DNA of 64,000 nt. Origin: Phocoena phocoena. Taxonomy: Eukaryota; Chordata; Mammalia; Artiodactyla; Phocoenidae. The stretch is from positions 42,344,522-42,408,521 of the forward strand of contig NC_089232.1 in the NCBI RefSeq assembly GCF_963924675.1, read 5' to 3'. Positions 12,319 through 23,961 of this stretch are shown here, piece by piece; within the stretch, counting starts at the first letter, position 1, and the number at the start of each line of letters is the position of its first letter. Both the position numbers and the translations under genes were made by a program. The notes under the pieces were generated by a model. The model did no database searches. It saw nothing but the letters and a program-made list of their open reading frames with translations, and had not been told where the DNA came from.

Positions 12319-14199
12319 GTTGTTTTTTTTTTGTCTTGAATTTTATTTTATTTATTTTTTTATACAGCAGGTTCTTATTAGTCATCAATTTTATACACAT
12401 CAGTGTATACACGTCAATCCCAATCGCCCAATTCATCACACCACCACCCCCATCCCCCGCCACTTTCCCCCCTTGTTGTCCATACGTTTGTTCTCTACAT
12501 CTGTGTCTCTATTTCTGCCCTGCAAACCGGTTCATCTGTACCATTTTTCTAGGTTCCACATACATGTGTTAATATACAATATTTGTCTTTCTCTTTCTGA
12601 CTTACGTCAATCTGTATGACAGTCTCTAGATTCATCCACGTCTCTACAAATGACCCAATTTAGTTCCTTTCTATGGCTGAGTAATATTCCATTGTGTATA
12701 TGTATATCTTCTTTATCCATTCATCTGTCGATGGGCATTTAGGTTGCTTCCATGACATGGCTATTGTAAATAGTGCAGCAGTGAACATTGGGGTGCATAT
12801 GTCTTTTTGAATTATGGTTTTCTCTGGGTATATGCCCAGTAGTGGGATTGCTGGGTCATCTGGTAATTCTATGTTTAGTTTTTTAAGGAACGTCCGTACT
12901 GTTCTCCATAGTGTATCAATAGCTCCATAGCTGTATCAGTGTTCTCCATAGCTGTATCAATTTACATTCCCACCAACAGTGCAAGAGGATTCCCTTTTCT
13001 CCACACCCTCTCCAGCATTTGTTGTTTGTAGATTTTCTGATGATCCCCGTTCTAACTGGTGTGAGGTGATACCTCATTGTAGTTTTGATTTGCATTTCTC
13101 TAATAATTAGTTATGTCGAGCAACTTTTCATGTTCTTCTTGGCCATCTTTATGTCCTCTTTGGAGAAATGTCTATTTAGGTCTTCTGCCCATTTTTGGAT
13201 TAGGTTGTTTTTTTTTTTTTTAATATTGAGCTGCATGAGCTGTTTATATATTTTGGAGATTAATCCTTTGTCCATTGATTCATTTGCAAATATTTTTTCC
13301 CATTCTGAGGGTTGTCTTTTCGTCTTGAGTGTAGTTTCCTTTGCTTTCCAAAAGCTTTTAAGTTTCACTTGGTCCATTTTTGTTTTTATTTCCATTACTC
13401 TAGGACGTGGATCAAAAAAGATCTTGCTCTGATTTATGTCAAAGAGTGTTCTTCCTATGTTTTCCTCTAAGAGTTTTATAGTGTCTGGTCTTACATTTAG
13501 GTTTTTAATGCATTTTGAGTTTATTTTTGTGTATGGTGTTAGGGAGTGTTCTAATTTCATTGTTTTACATGTAGCTGTCCAGTTTTCCCAGCACCACTTA
13601 TTGAAGAGACTGTCTTTTCTCCATTGTATTTCCTTGCCTCCTTTGTCATAGAGTAGTTGACCATAGGTGCGTGGGTTTATCTCTGGGCTTTCTATCCTGT
13701 TCCATTGATCTATATTTCTGTTTTTGTGCCAGTACCATATTGTCTTGATTACTGTAGCTTTGTAGTATAGTCTGAAGTCAGGGAGTCTGATTCCTCCAGC
13801 TTTGTTTTTTTCCCTCAAGACTGCTTTGACTATTCAGGGTCTTTTGTGTCTCCATACAAATTTTAAGGTTTTTTGTTCTAGTTCTGTAAAAAAAATGCCG
13901 TACGTAATTTGAGAGTGATTGCATTGAATCCGTACATTGCTTTGGGTAGTATAGTCATTTTCACAATATTGATTCTTCCAATCCAAGAACATGGTATATC
14001 TCTCCATCTGTTGGTATAATCTTTAATTTCTTCCAACAGTGTCTTATAGTTTTCTACATACAGGTCTTTTGTCTCCCTAAGTAGGTTTATTCCTAGGTAG
14101 TTTATTCTTTTTGTTGCAGTGGTAAATGGGAGTGTTACATTAATTTCTCTATCACATTTTTTTGGTGGCATCTTTAGGATTCTTTATGTATAGTATCAT

Positions 14200-14211
14200 G
14201 TCACCTGCAAA
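14200..14211 (-). other. Mutated reverse-transcriptase motif C
   Basis: On the minus strand the codons read TTT GCA GGT GAC (F-A-G-D). L1 reverse transcriptases carry F-A-D-D, with both Asp binding catalytic metal. The first Asp codon has changed to Gly, a single A-to-G type change. Confidence 0.75.
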
Positions 14212-14912
14212 CAGTGACAGTTTTACTCCTTCTTTTGCAATTTGTATTCCTTTTATTTCTTTTTCTTCTCTGATTTCCATGGCTAGGACTTCCAAAACTA
14301 TGTTGAATAATAGTGGCGAGTGTGGACATCCTTGTCTTCTCCCTGATCTTAGAGGAAATGTTTCAGTTTTTCACCATTGAGAATGATGTTTGCTGTGGGT
14401 TTGTCATATATGGCCTTTATTATGTTGAGGTAGGTTCCCTCTATGCCCACTTTCTGGAGAGTTTTTATCATAAATGGGTGTTGAATTTTGTCAAAAGATT
14501 TTTCTGCATCAATGGAGATGATCATATGGTTTTTCTTCTTCAGTTTGTTAATATGGTGTATCACATTGATTGATTTGCATTTATTGAAGAATCCTTGCAT
14601 CCCTGGGATAAATCCCACCTGATCATGGTGTATGATCCTTTTAATATGTTGTTGGATTCTGTTTGCTAGTATTTTGTTGAGGATTTTGGCATCTATATTC
14701 ATCAGTGATATTGGTCTGTAATTTTCTTTCTTTGTAGTATCTTTGTCTGGTTTTGGTATCAGGGTGATGGTGCCCTCATAGAATGAGTTTGGGAGTGTTC
14801 CTTCCTCTGAAATTTTTTGGGAGAGTTTGAGAAGGATAGGTGTTAGCTCTTCTCTAAATGTTTGATAGAATTGACCTGTGAAGCCATCTGGTCCTGGACT
14901 TTTGTTTGTTGG

Positions 14913-14921
<9 letters not shown>

Positions 14922-14947
<26 letters not shown>

Positions 14948-15137
14948 GTACGTGGGCCTCTCACTGCTGTGGGCCTCTCCTGTTGTGGAGCACAGGCTCC
15001 GGACGCGCAGGCCCAGTGGCCATGGCTCACGGGCCCAGCCACTCAGCGGTACACGGGATCCTTCCAGACCGGGGCACAAACCCACGCCCCCTGCATTGGC
15101 AGGCGAACTCCCAACCACTGCGCCACCAGGGAAGCCA
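14922..15137 (-). mobile_element. CHR-2 SINE inside L1 ORF2
   Basis: Minus-strand CHR-2 SINE with a long T tract (A tail) at 14922-14945 and head at 15137. Flanked by the 18-bp duplication GTTTGTTGGAAGATTTTT at 14904-14921 and 15138-15155. The site on the minus strand is GATT|AAAAATC. It postdates the L1 it interrupts. Its three overlapping open frames are not genes. Confidence 0.96.
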
Positions 15138-16595
15138 GTTTGTTGGAAGATTTTTAATCACAGTTTCAATTTCATTACTTGTGATTGGTCTGTTCATATT
15201 TTCTCTTTCTTCCTGCTTCAGTCTTGGAAGGTTATACCTTTCTAAGAATTTGTCCATTTCTTCCAGGTTGTCCATTTCATTGGCATATAGTTTTTGTAGT
15301 AATCTCTTATAATTCTTTGTATTTCTGCAGTGTCAGTTGTGATTTGTCCTTTTTCATTTCTAATTTTATTGATTTCAGTCCTCTCCATTTTTTCCTTGAT
15401 GAGTCTGGCTAATGGTTTATCAATTTTGTTTATCTTCTCAAAGAACCAGCTTATAGTTTTATTGATCTTTGCTATTGTTTTCTTTGTTTCTATTTCATTT
15501 ATTTCTGCTCTGATCTTTATGATTTCTTTCCTTCTGCTAACTTTGGGTTTTGTTTGTTCTTCCTTCTCTAGTTCCTTTAGGTGTAACGTTTGATTCTTTA
15601 TTTGAGATTTTTCTTGTTTCTTGAGGTAGGCTTGTATAGCTATAAACTTCCCTCATAGAACTGCTTTTGCTGCATCCCATAGGCTTTGGGTCGTCGTGTT
15701 TTCATTGTCATTTTTCTCTAGGTATTTTTTTAATTTCCTCTTTGATTTCTTCAGTGATCTCTTGGCTATTTAGTATCGTATTGTTAGTCTCCATGTTTTT
15801 GTGCTTTTTACTTTTTTTCTCTGTAATTCATTTCTAATCTCATAGTGTTGTGGTTAGAAAAGATGCTTGATATGATTTCAATTTTCTTAAATTTACTGAG
15901 GCTTGATTTGTGACCCAACATGTGATCTATCCTGGAGAATATTCCGTGTGCACTTGAGAACAAAGTGTAATCTGAGGTTTTTGGATGGAATGTCGTATAA
16001 ATATCAATTACATCTATCTAGTCTGTTGTGTCATTTAAAGCTTGTGTTTCCTTATTAATTTCGTGTTTGGATGATCTGTCCATTGGTTTAAGTGAGGTGT
16101 TAAAGTCCCCCACTATTATTGTGTTACTGTCGATTTCCTCTTTTAGAGCTGTTAGCAGTTGCCTTATGTATTACGGTGCTCCTGTGTAGGGTGCATATAT
16201 ATTTATAATTGTTATATCTTCTTCTTGGATTGATCCCTTGATCATTATGTAGTGTCCTTCCTTGTCTCTTGTAACATTCTTTATTTTAAAGTCTATTTTA
16301 TCTGATATGAGTATTGCCTACTCCAGCTTTCTTTTGATTTCCATTTGCATGGAATATCTTTTTCCATCCCCTCACTTTCAGTCTGTATGTGTCCCTAGGT
16401 CTGGAGTGGGTCTCTTGTAGACAGCATATATATGGGTCCTGTTATTGTATGCATTCAGCAAGCCTGTGTCTTTTGGTTAGAGCATTTAATCCATTCACGT
16501 TTAAGGTAATTATCAATATGTATATTCCAGTTACCATTTTCTTAATTGTTCTGGGTTTGTTTTTGTAGGTGCTTTTCTTCTCCTGTGTTTCCCAC

Positions 16596-17495
16596 TTAGA
16601 GTAGTTCCTTTAGCATTTGTTGTAGAGCTGGTTTGGTGTTGCTGAATTCTCTTAGCTTTTGCTTGTCTATAAAGCTTTTGATTTCTCCATCGAATCTGAA
16701 TGAGATCCTTGCCAGCTAGAGTAATCTTGGTTGTAGGTTCTTCCTGTTCATCACTTTAAGTGTATCATGCCACTCGCTTCTAGCTTGTAGAGTTTCTGCT
16801 GAGAAATCAGCTGTTAACTTTATGGGTGTTCCCTTGTATGTTATTTGTCGTTTTTCCCTTGCTGCTTTCAATAATTTTTCTGGTCTTTAATTTTTACCAG
16901 TTTGATTACTATGTGTCTCAGAGTGTTTCTCCTTGAGTTTATCCTGTATGGGACTGTCTGCACTTCCTGGACTTGGGTGGCTATTTCCTTTCCCATGTTA
17001 GGGAAGTTTTTGACTATTATCTCTTCAAATATTTTCTCGGGTACTTTCTCTCTCTCTTCTCCTTTTGGAACCCCTATAATGTGAATGTTGTTACATTTAA
17101 TCTTGTCCCAGAGGTCTCTTAGGCTGTCTTCATTTCTTTTCATTCTTTTTTCTTTATTCTCTTCTGCAGCAGTGAATTCCACCATTCTGTCTTCCAGGTC
17201 ACTTATCCGTTCTTCTGCCTCAGTTATTCTGCTATTGATTCCTTCTAGTGTATTTTTCATTTCAGTTATTGTGATTTTCATCTCTGTTTGTTCTTTAATT
17301 CTTCTAGAACTTCGTTAAAGGTTCTTGCATCTTCTTGATCTTTGCCTCCATTCTTTTTCTGAGGTCCTGGATCATCTTCACTATCATTATTCTGAATTCT
17401 TTTTCTGGAAAGTTGCCCATCTCCACTTCATTTAGTTGTTTTTCTGGGGTTTTATCTTGTTCCTTCATCTGATACATAGCCCTCTGCCTTTTCAT
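16596..17495 (-). pseudogene. L1 ORF1 (RNA-binding chaperone), broken
   Basis: From the ATG at 17495 (MKRQRAMYQMKEQ) to the stop at 16596-16598 there are 900 bp, the usual ORF1 length of about 300 codons. The N-terminal part (17304-17495, 63 residues) and the central part (16868-17281, 137 residues) are in different frames. The central part shows a coiled coil (ITEAEERISDLEDRMVEF) and the RRM region (NNIHIIGVPKGEEREK). The last residues around QQMLKELL precede the stop. The order ORF1-ORF2 with a gap of about 58 bp is normal for L1. Frameshifts and stops make it nonfunctional. Confidence 0.92.
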
Positions 17496-17499
17496 CTTG

Positions 17500-18411
17500 T
17501 CTATCTGTCTGTGAATGTGGTTTTTCTTCCACAGGCTGGAGGATTGTAGTTCTTCTTGCTGCTTCTGTCTGCCCTCTGGTGGATGAGGCTATCTAAGAGG
17601 GTTGTGCAAGTTTCCTGATTGGAGGGACTGGTGGTGGGTATAGCTGGCTGTTGCTTTGGTAGGTAGAGCTCATTAAAACTTTAATCTACTTGTCTGCTGA
17701 TGGGTGGGGCTGGGTTCCCTCCCTGTTGTTTGTTTGACCCGAGGTGACCCAATCCTGGAGCCTACCCGGGCTCTTTGGCAGGGCTAATGGAAAACTCTGG
17801 GAGGGCTCACGCCAAGGATTACTTCCCAGAATGTCTGCTGCCAGTGTCCTTGTCCTCATGTTGACACACAGCCACCCACCGTTTCTCTAGGAGACCCTGC
17901 AACACTAGAAGGTAGGTCTGGTTCAGTCTTCTGTGGTGTCACTGCGCCTCCCCCTGGGTCCTGAAGAGCACACTACTTCGTGTGTGCCCTCCAGGAGTGG
18001 AGTGTCTGTTTACACCAGTCCTGTCGAAGTCCTGCAGTCAAATCCCGCTAGCCTTCAAAGTCTGATTCTCTGGGAATTCCTCCTCCTTTAGCTCCTTTAG
18101 CCAGACCCAAGATTGGGAAGCCTGACTTGGGGCTCAGAACCTCCACTCCAGTGGGTGGACTTCTGTGGTATAAGTATTCTTCGGTTTGTGAGTCACCCAC
18201 CCAGCAGTTATGGGATTTGATTTTATTGTGATTCCGCCCCTCCTACCGTCTCATGGTGGCTTCTCCTTTGTCTTTGGATGTGGGTTATCTTTTTTGGTGA
18301 GTTCCAGTGTCTTCCTGTCAATGATTGTCAGCAGCTAGCTGTGATTCTGGTGTTCTTGTAAGAGGGAGTGAGACAATGTCCTTCTGCTCCGCCATCTTGA
18401 ACCAATCTCCC
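17500..18411 (-). promoter_or_regulatory. L1 5' UTR with internal promoter
   Basis: About 0.9 kb of GC-richer sequence upstream of ORF1 forms the L1 5' UTR. In L1 this holds an internal RNA polymerase II promoter. The extreme 5' end on the minus strand reads GGGAGATTGGTTCAAGATGG. The CAAGATGGCGG at 18389-18399 matches the YY1-type site found at the same place in human L1. Activity today is unknown. Confidence 0.8.
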
Positions 18412-19605
18412 TATTTTTAGTTTTTTAAGACCCTCCATACTGTTTTCCACAGTGGCTACACCAATTTACATTCCCATTAATAGCGTAGGAGGGTTCCCTT
18501 TTCTCCACATCCTCACCAAAATTTGGTACTTGTGTTATTTTTGATGATTCACATTCTGGCAGGTGTAAGGTGATATCTCATTGTGGTTCTGACTTGCATT
18601 TCTCTGATGATTAGTGATGTTGAGCATCTTTTCGTGTGTCTGTTGGTCATCTGCATGTCTTCTTTGGAAAAATGTCTATTCAGGTCTTCTGCCCTTTCTT
18701 TAAGTGGGTTGTTTGGTTTTTTGATATTGAGTTGTATGAGCTGTTTATGTATTTTGGATATTAACCCGTCATCGGTCATATCATTTGCAATTATTTTCTC
18801 CCATTTCATAGGTTGTCTTTTTGCTTTGTTTATTGTTTCCTTTGCTGTGCAAAAGCTTATAAGTTTCGTTAGGTCCCATTTGTTATTTTTGCTTTTGTTT
18901 CCTTTGCTTTAGGAGACAGATCCAAAAATAATATTTCTATGATTTATGTCAAAGAGTGTTCTCTATGTTTTCCTCTAGGAATTTTATGGTTTCTAGTCTT
19001 ACATTTAGGTCTTTAACCCATTGTTAGTTTAGTTTTGTATATGGTGTGAGAAAATGTTCAAATTTCATTATTTTACATGTAGCTGTCCAGTTTTCCCAGC
19101 ACCACTTATTGAAGAGACTGTCTTCTCCATTGTGTATTCTTGCCTCCTTTGTCTTAGATTAATTGACCATAAGTGCATGGTTCATTTCTGGGCTCTGGAT
19201 TCTGTTCCATTGATCTGTGTGTCTGTTTTTGTGCCAGTATCCTACTGTTTTGCTTTCATTAGCTTTGTATTATAGCCTGAAGTCAGGGAGCATGATACCT
19301 CCAGCGTTGTTGTTCTTTTTCAAGATTGTTTTGGCTATTTGGGGTCTTCTGTGTTCCATACAAATTTTAAATTTATTTTTTCTAGTTCTCTGAAAAATTC
19401 CCTTGGTATTTTTATAGGGATTGCATTGACTCTGTAAGTTGCAGTGGGTAGTATGGTCATTCTAACAGTGTTAATTCTTCCAGTCTATGAACATGGTATA
19501 TCTTTCCATCTGTTTGTGTCATCTTCAATTTCTTTCATTAGTGTCTTATTGTTTTCTGAGTACAGGTCTTTTACCTCCTTAGGTAGGTTTATTTCTAGAT
19601 GGAAT
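18412..19605 (-). mobile_element. Older L1, 5' part of interrupted copy (ORF2)
   Basis: Continuation of the element at 11750-12318 after the nested L1. It is antisense L1 ORF2, including the C-terminal region whose open piece at 18549-18809 contains [17 protein letters not shown]. Similarity fades near 19605, so the copy is 5'-truncated. It has multiple stops and is more diverged than the insert. Confidence 0.9.
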
Positions 19606-21844
19606 AATTCTATAAGGAGAATCCATACCTTATAAATTATTTGGTTATTGAAAAGTACACGTTATATAGGAAAGAATATATAACGAATAACTGCTTGATG
19701 TATTCCCTTGGTAAACGTATAATTGGTTAATTACTTACCATTAAAAAATAATTTATTTCCTTAGACTCTTCCAAAGAAGATGACTACCTTTTTTCTGATG
19801 AGTGGATGGTATTTAAATGTATTTGTGTGCTTCAAAATACTGCAGTTATTTTTTTTATTCATGGTTAAAATTAGTTTATCTTTGTCCAGCAGAAACCTCT
19901 TCAAATTGTCTCTGGGTCCTTTTAACATGGCACTAATAATCCTTGTTACCTTTCTTACTATCTAATATGGCAAAATTCTTTGCATTTGTCCTATTAAATT
20001 TCTGATGCCAGCTATACCAGGACTGTATGAAAGGTCCTTGTTCCTTATTGTGAATATAGTATTTAGAAACTACAACTTAAGCACTGGAATTTTTCATTGC
20101 CTTTGGATTAGTTTTTGTTTCTAGACCTTTTTTAGTTTTCAGAAGTAAGAAATATTTGTTTACTCTATACATATAAAACACAGTTTAACTGTATCTCATT
20201 TATTTAATATGTTAATAATTAACCCAATAATAATTCATATAATTAATTCAAACTCAAGACTGTAGGGCTTTTCTTAACCTCTTTGATCCCATTTCTTTAT
20301 TTCACTTGTATTTCAATATTTCTACAGTAATTATTCATTTGCTTTATTCCACAATACACACACTACAGACTCAGTATAGTAATATCAACATTATTGCCAA
20401 CACTGTAATTACTGAAAACAATTTCAGATTTTAATTTTCCTTTATTTGTCCTTCAGGAATTTCACAGTGGGGTTATTCAGTTAAAGTATTGTTTCATATT
20501 CACCTGGAATTTTCCTCTCTGTGTGGTTATACTGCCAAGTTAGTACAAAGTTTGGTTTGTGTAATTCTTTTTGCTTCAGACATTTAGCAGTTGACTTTAA
20601 AATTTAATTTTGTATTATAATTATATAAAATGTTCACATGGACAAAAGTAAAATATATCAAATGTGTTATATTCAGAGAAGTATATTTTTCTGTTCCTTT
20701 CTCTCCAATGCATTCCCTCCCTCCCCTTAAATGTAAGGATATTATACAAACATAGAGCCACATATGGTTTATCTTTATACATAAATGCATGCATCCACAC
20801 ATATATACATACATACATACACACATATATTCAGTATTCAACAATGCTGAATGAGAACTGAATGGAAATTTACTGTAACTTGTGGGAAATTAAATTTTTA
20901 CATTAGCAAATGAATATAAATTACTTGAAAGTATAAAATGTGATATTTCAGTTTAGTTGCATTTGCCTATATTTTCTAAATTCCACTGTTCATGTAATTC
21001 TGAATAAAATGGCATTGGCACCAGACTATGTGCCATTGTGATGTTCCTTTAATGAAAATGCTGCTACCACAGCCCTCGCCATGCAATGCACTTGCACATT
21101 TACCCATTTGTAGATACTCATTGAACACATATCTTGCATTTAGTTCCCTTGTGAAAACAGTAAGAAGGAGTTAACAAGAGTTATATCCGTACTGGCTGTT
21201 TTGTATAGCACTTCTCAGTATAAAACTAAACATTTCTTATATTCAATTCAATACTAAATACCCATAGCTTAATGCTTTAATCAACATAGCTAAAGCATAA
21301 TAGTTTATGCTTTACGATCCTCTACAGTGGTCTTGTGTAGTCAAACTCTTTGTATCAGTTTGAATTATGTTTGACTACATGTAACAGAAATCTAACCACA
21401 ATAGCTCAACCAAATAGAGGTTCATATTTTCTCACATTATGAGAAATCTGGAAGCAATTAGTTCAAGATTGGTACAGCTGCTCAGGGAAGGTCCAAGATC
21501 TTTTCAAATTCCTGCCCCATTATTCTTTTCATATGGTATTTATTTTTTCATGGTTTCAAAATGGCTTCTCTGCCTCCAGAAATTATGTTTATATTCTAGG
21601 CAGAAAGAAAGAGGGAAGAGTAAAAAAATAAAACATGTCTGCCAGCTGAGCGTATTCTCTCTATACTGGGTAAAAAGAGACTTCCTGTAAAATCTACCTA
21701 ACAGATTTACTCTTTAATATCATTTGTCAGAACTGGATCACATGTCCATTCCTAGCTACAGTAGAGTCACATTACTGCTCTGAGAACAACTGGACCTCCC
21801 AGTAAGTAAAGGAAACAGAAGGAATGGCTACTGGACAAGGAACC
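19606..21844. other. Unassigned AT-rich DNA
   Basis: No gene or confidently named element. A short TACA-rich simple repeat lies at 20799-20830. The segment 21360-21640 has the look of an old interspersed repeat (ATGTAACAGAAATCTAACCA...), but I cannot name it. Confidence 0.45.
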
Positions 21845-21857
21845 AAAACTTTCTACC

Positions 21858-22065
21858 GGGGCTTCCCTGGTGGTGCAGTGGTTGAGAGTCCGCCTGCCGA
21901 TGCAGGGAACACGAGTTCGTGCCCCGGTCCGGGAAGACCCCACATGCCACGGAGAGGCAGGGCCTGTGAGCCATGGCCGCTGGGCCTGTGCGTCCGGAGC
22001 CTGTGCTTCGCAACGGGAGAGGCCACAACAGTGAGAGGCCCGTGTACCGCAAAACAAAAAACAAA
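21858..22065 (+). mobile_element. CHR-2-type SINE
   Basis: Plus-strand SINE beginning GGGGCTTCCCTGGTGGTGCA. It has the A box TGGTGCAGTGG, the B-box-like region AGTTCGTGCCCC, and an (AAAAC)n-like tail. Target duplication AAAACTTTCT(A/G)CC at 21845-21857 and 22066-22078 differs at one base. The head derives from tRNA(Glu); the copy is a retroposon, not a tRNA gene. Confidence 0.95.
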
Positions 22066-22257
22066 AAAACTTTCTGCCATATGCCTTGAATCCTTGTCAA
22101 TGATATTTTAAGGTTTATTTTTTTCCTCAAAACAAAAGCAGTATATGCTTTGTGCTACTCAGCTATGTAAATATGAATCAAGTCTGCTTCCCTGAACACC
22201 AGAAATTTGTTTTATGATTTTCAAGGACTGTAATGGAAAAATATTTTGCAGCTGCTT

Positions 22258-22641
22258 ATATGAGTTTTCTAGAGCTTCCATAATAAGGAACCAAAGACTG
22301 AGAGACTTAAACAATAGATATTTATTTTCTCACAATTCTGGAAGTTAGAAGTCCTAGAAAAAGGTGTCAGAATGGTTGACTTTTTATGAGGTGTCTCTCT
22401 TTGGCTCATGGATGTCCATCTTCCCCTTGTGTCTTCACACAGTCTTTCTTTTGTGTGTATCTGTATCCTAATCTCTTCTTCTTATAATGACACAGTCATG
22501 TTTAATTAGGGCCCAATGATATGACCTAATTTTAACTCAATTACCTCTTTAGAGACCCCGTTTCTAAATATAAATTCTGAGGCACTGGGGTTTAGGACTT
22601 CAGCATATGAATTTTTGAGGGGACACAGTTTGCCTGCAACA
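22258..22641 (-). mobile_element. MaLR LTR of MLT1 type
   Basis: The plus strand is the reverse complement of an MLT1-type LTR. Markers in order: AGACTTAAACAATAGATATT, CTCACAATTCTGGAAGTTAG, GTCTTCACACAGTCTTTC, ATTAGGGCCCAATGATATGA, and GGACTTCAGCATATGAATTT. The length of about 384 bp fits a near-complete LTR. No internal region is next to it, so it is a solo or truncated LTR. Confidence 0.8.
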
Positions 22642-23714
22642 TTGCTAAAGCATAGAAAAAATAGCAATAACAAAACAAAACAAAAACAAACCAAAAAGGT
22701 GAGGTGACAAGAGACATTTCTGGGTCATCCATTTCAATTTTTAAATTGTATCAACATTTCCAATCCCACCTCACTGGTATCATCTGAAACTGGTAACCAG
22801 AAAAAATTACTTAGCCAAATATAAAATATAATATTGCCAAATGATTTCTAATTCCTATGATTCATAGATTCTAATGGCTTAATAAATGACTCTTTAACTG
22901 GGATAGTAGAGTCATAGGTAATTGCAGTTATTCACACATTAAACTGTAGGGAAATAGCAAATCCAATTATATTGAATTCAAGCGTATCTCTCTGGGATTT
23001 GTGGAAGATATTTAAGCAAAGAGACATGCCACTTTCATATTCCAATTTGCTTGTACATGTCTACTTAGATTTATTGTAATTTTTCCTTGGTTTTTGTGTG
23101 TTCCCTTGCAGATAACAATCAGTTGCAGATGCAACAGACAGCAGTATAACTTTGGAATACTTTTGTTAATTAACTTGGGTTCAAATTCTAATAACGTGCG
23201 CATTATTGCTAGGGTACTAATAGAGTGTGGGAAATAAATGCTCTTGATCTTCCTTGGTTTATTTTTTTGCTTTTTATGTTATATAGAGTGTCTACAGGGC
23301 TGTGGAAAACAAAACAGACACAGGCAATAATGATGTTTTATGTGAGTCATAGAGAAAAGTAGGAAAGGATACAATCCAAACAAATATAAAGTGGTATTGA
23401 TTTTAATTAATGATTATTTGAGACTCAGTCAATATAGAAGAGCTCTCATTCATTAGATAGTTATAGTAATTATAGGTTGCAAATTAGATATAAGTCTTGG
23501 GAGGCGGGAACTGATTTGGCACCCTGAGCTGGAGGTTATTATTGTCAACACTGAAGGATTTGCTAGATACCATCAAGCTGAACTATCTAGGGATGATCTT
23601 CAAAGGTGAGCATTTGAAATAAGACCAGTTGAAAAAAAGAGACCAGTTCAGTGCCAGGGAGATAATCACTGCATGAGATGATCCTGATGAATTAGATCCT
23701 GATGCTTATTTCTT
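22642..23714. other. Unassigned DNA
   Basis: I see no gene or repeat that I can name. Short direct repeats occur near 23620-23700 (AGACCAGTT twice, GATCCTGATG twice). Confidence 0.45.
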
Positions 23715-23730
23715 CTTCTGTCTCTTCTTT

Positions 23731-23945
23731 TTCTTTTTCTTTTTTTTTTTTTTTGCGGTACACGGGCCTCTCACTGTTGTGGCCTCTCCCGTTGCGGAGC
23801 ACAGGCTCCGGATGTGCAGGCTCAGCGGCCATGGCTCACGGGCTCAGCCGCTCCACGGCATGTGGAATCTTCCCGGACCGGGGCATGAACCCGTGTCCCC
23901 TGCGTCGCCAGGCGGACTCTCAACCACTGCGCCACCAGGGAAGCC
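23731..23945 (-). mobile_element. CHR-2-type SINE
   Basis: Minus-strand SINE; T-rich tail at the left, head ending in GAAGCC at the right. Target duplication CTTCTGTCTCTTCTTT at 23715-23730 and 23946-23961. Several CpG-to-TpG changes mark normal decay. Confidence 0.95.
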
Positions 23946-23961
23946 CTTCTGTCTCTTCTTT

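Larger units (their letters stand above)
12660..16537 (-). pseudogene. L1 ORF2 (endonuclease-reverse transcriptase), broken
   Basis: ORF2 begins at an ATG at 16535-16537. Its first residues include the L1 endonuclease start motif ITLNVNGLNAL, followed by the block PYICCLQETHSRPRDTYRLK near 16380-16440. The stop codon is at 12660-12662, after a terminal SAIERN. The reverse-transcriptase fragment at 14349-14702 shows motif A ([14 protein letters not shown]). Motif C at 14200-14211 reads FAGD instead of FADD, losing a catalytic Asp. The C-terminal fragment is at 13111-13818. Several stops and frameshifts separate the pieces, and a SINE with its target duplication adds 234 bp. Intact L1 ORF2 proteins have about 1,275 residues; the decayed frame here corresponds to about 1,215 codons. 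It would act in cis on its own mRNA; this copy cannot. Confidence 0.92.
12319..18411 (-). mobile_element. Full-length L1 retrotransposon, inactive
   Basis: A complete L1 in antisense: A-rich tail at 12319-12331, 3' UTR to about 12660, ORF2, ORF1, a GC-richer 5' UTR from about 17500, and a 5' end at 18411. It is flanked by the 11-bp duplication TATTTTTAGTT at 12308-12318 and 18412-18422. Removing it joins two halves of an older L1. A CHR-2 SINE (14922-15137) lies in ORF2. L1 encodes an RNA-binding ORF1 protein and an endonuclease/reverse transcriptase. Both frames are broken here, so the copy is dead. Its length without the SINE is about 5.9 kb, close to a normal full-length L1. Confidence 0.95.

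Noticed and set aside
13085..13432. Plus-strand 115-residue hydrophobic frame resembling a membrane protein
   Set aside because: It is antisense to L1 ORF2; antisense L1 often gives Phe/Leu/Ser-rich frames. The same applies to 18583-18912 and 16902-17318.
14862..15312. Three overlapping open frames of 83-144 residues as possible genes
   Set aside because: They lie across the CHR-2 SINE and its T tract. The same peptides recur at every SINE in the window (11.3, 23.8, 36.7, 39.9, 59.5 kb).
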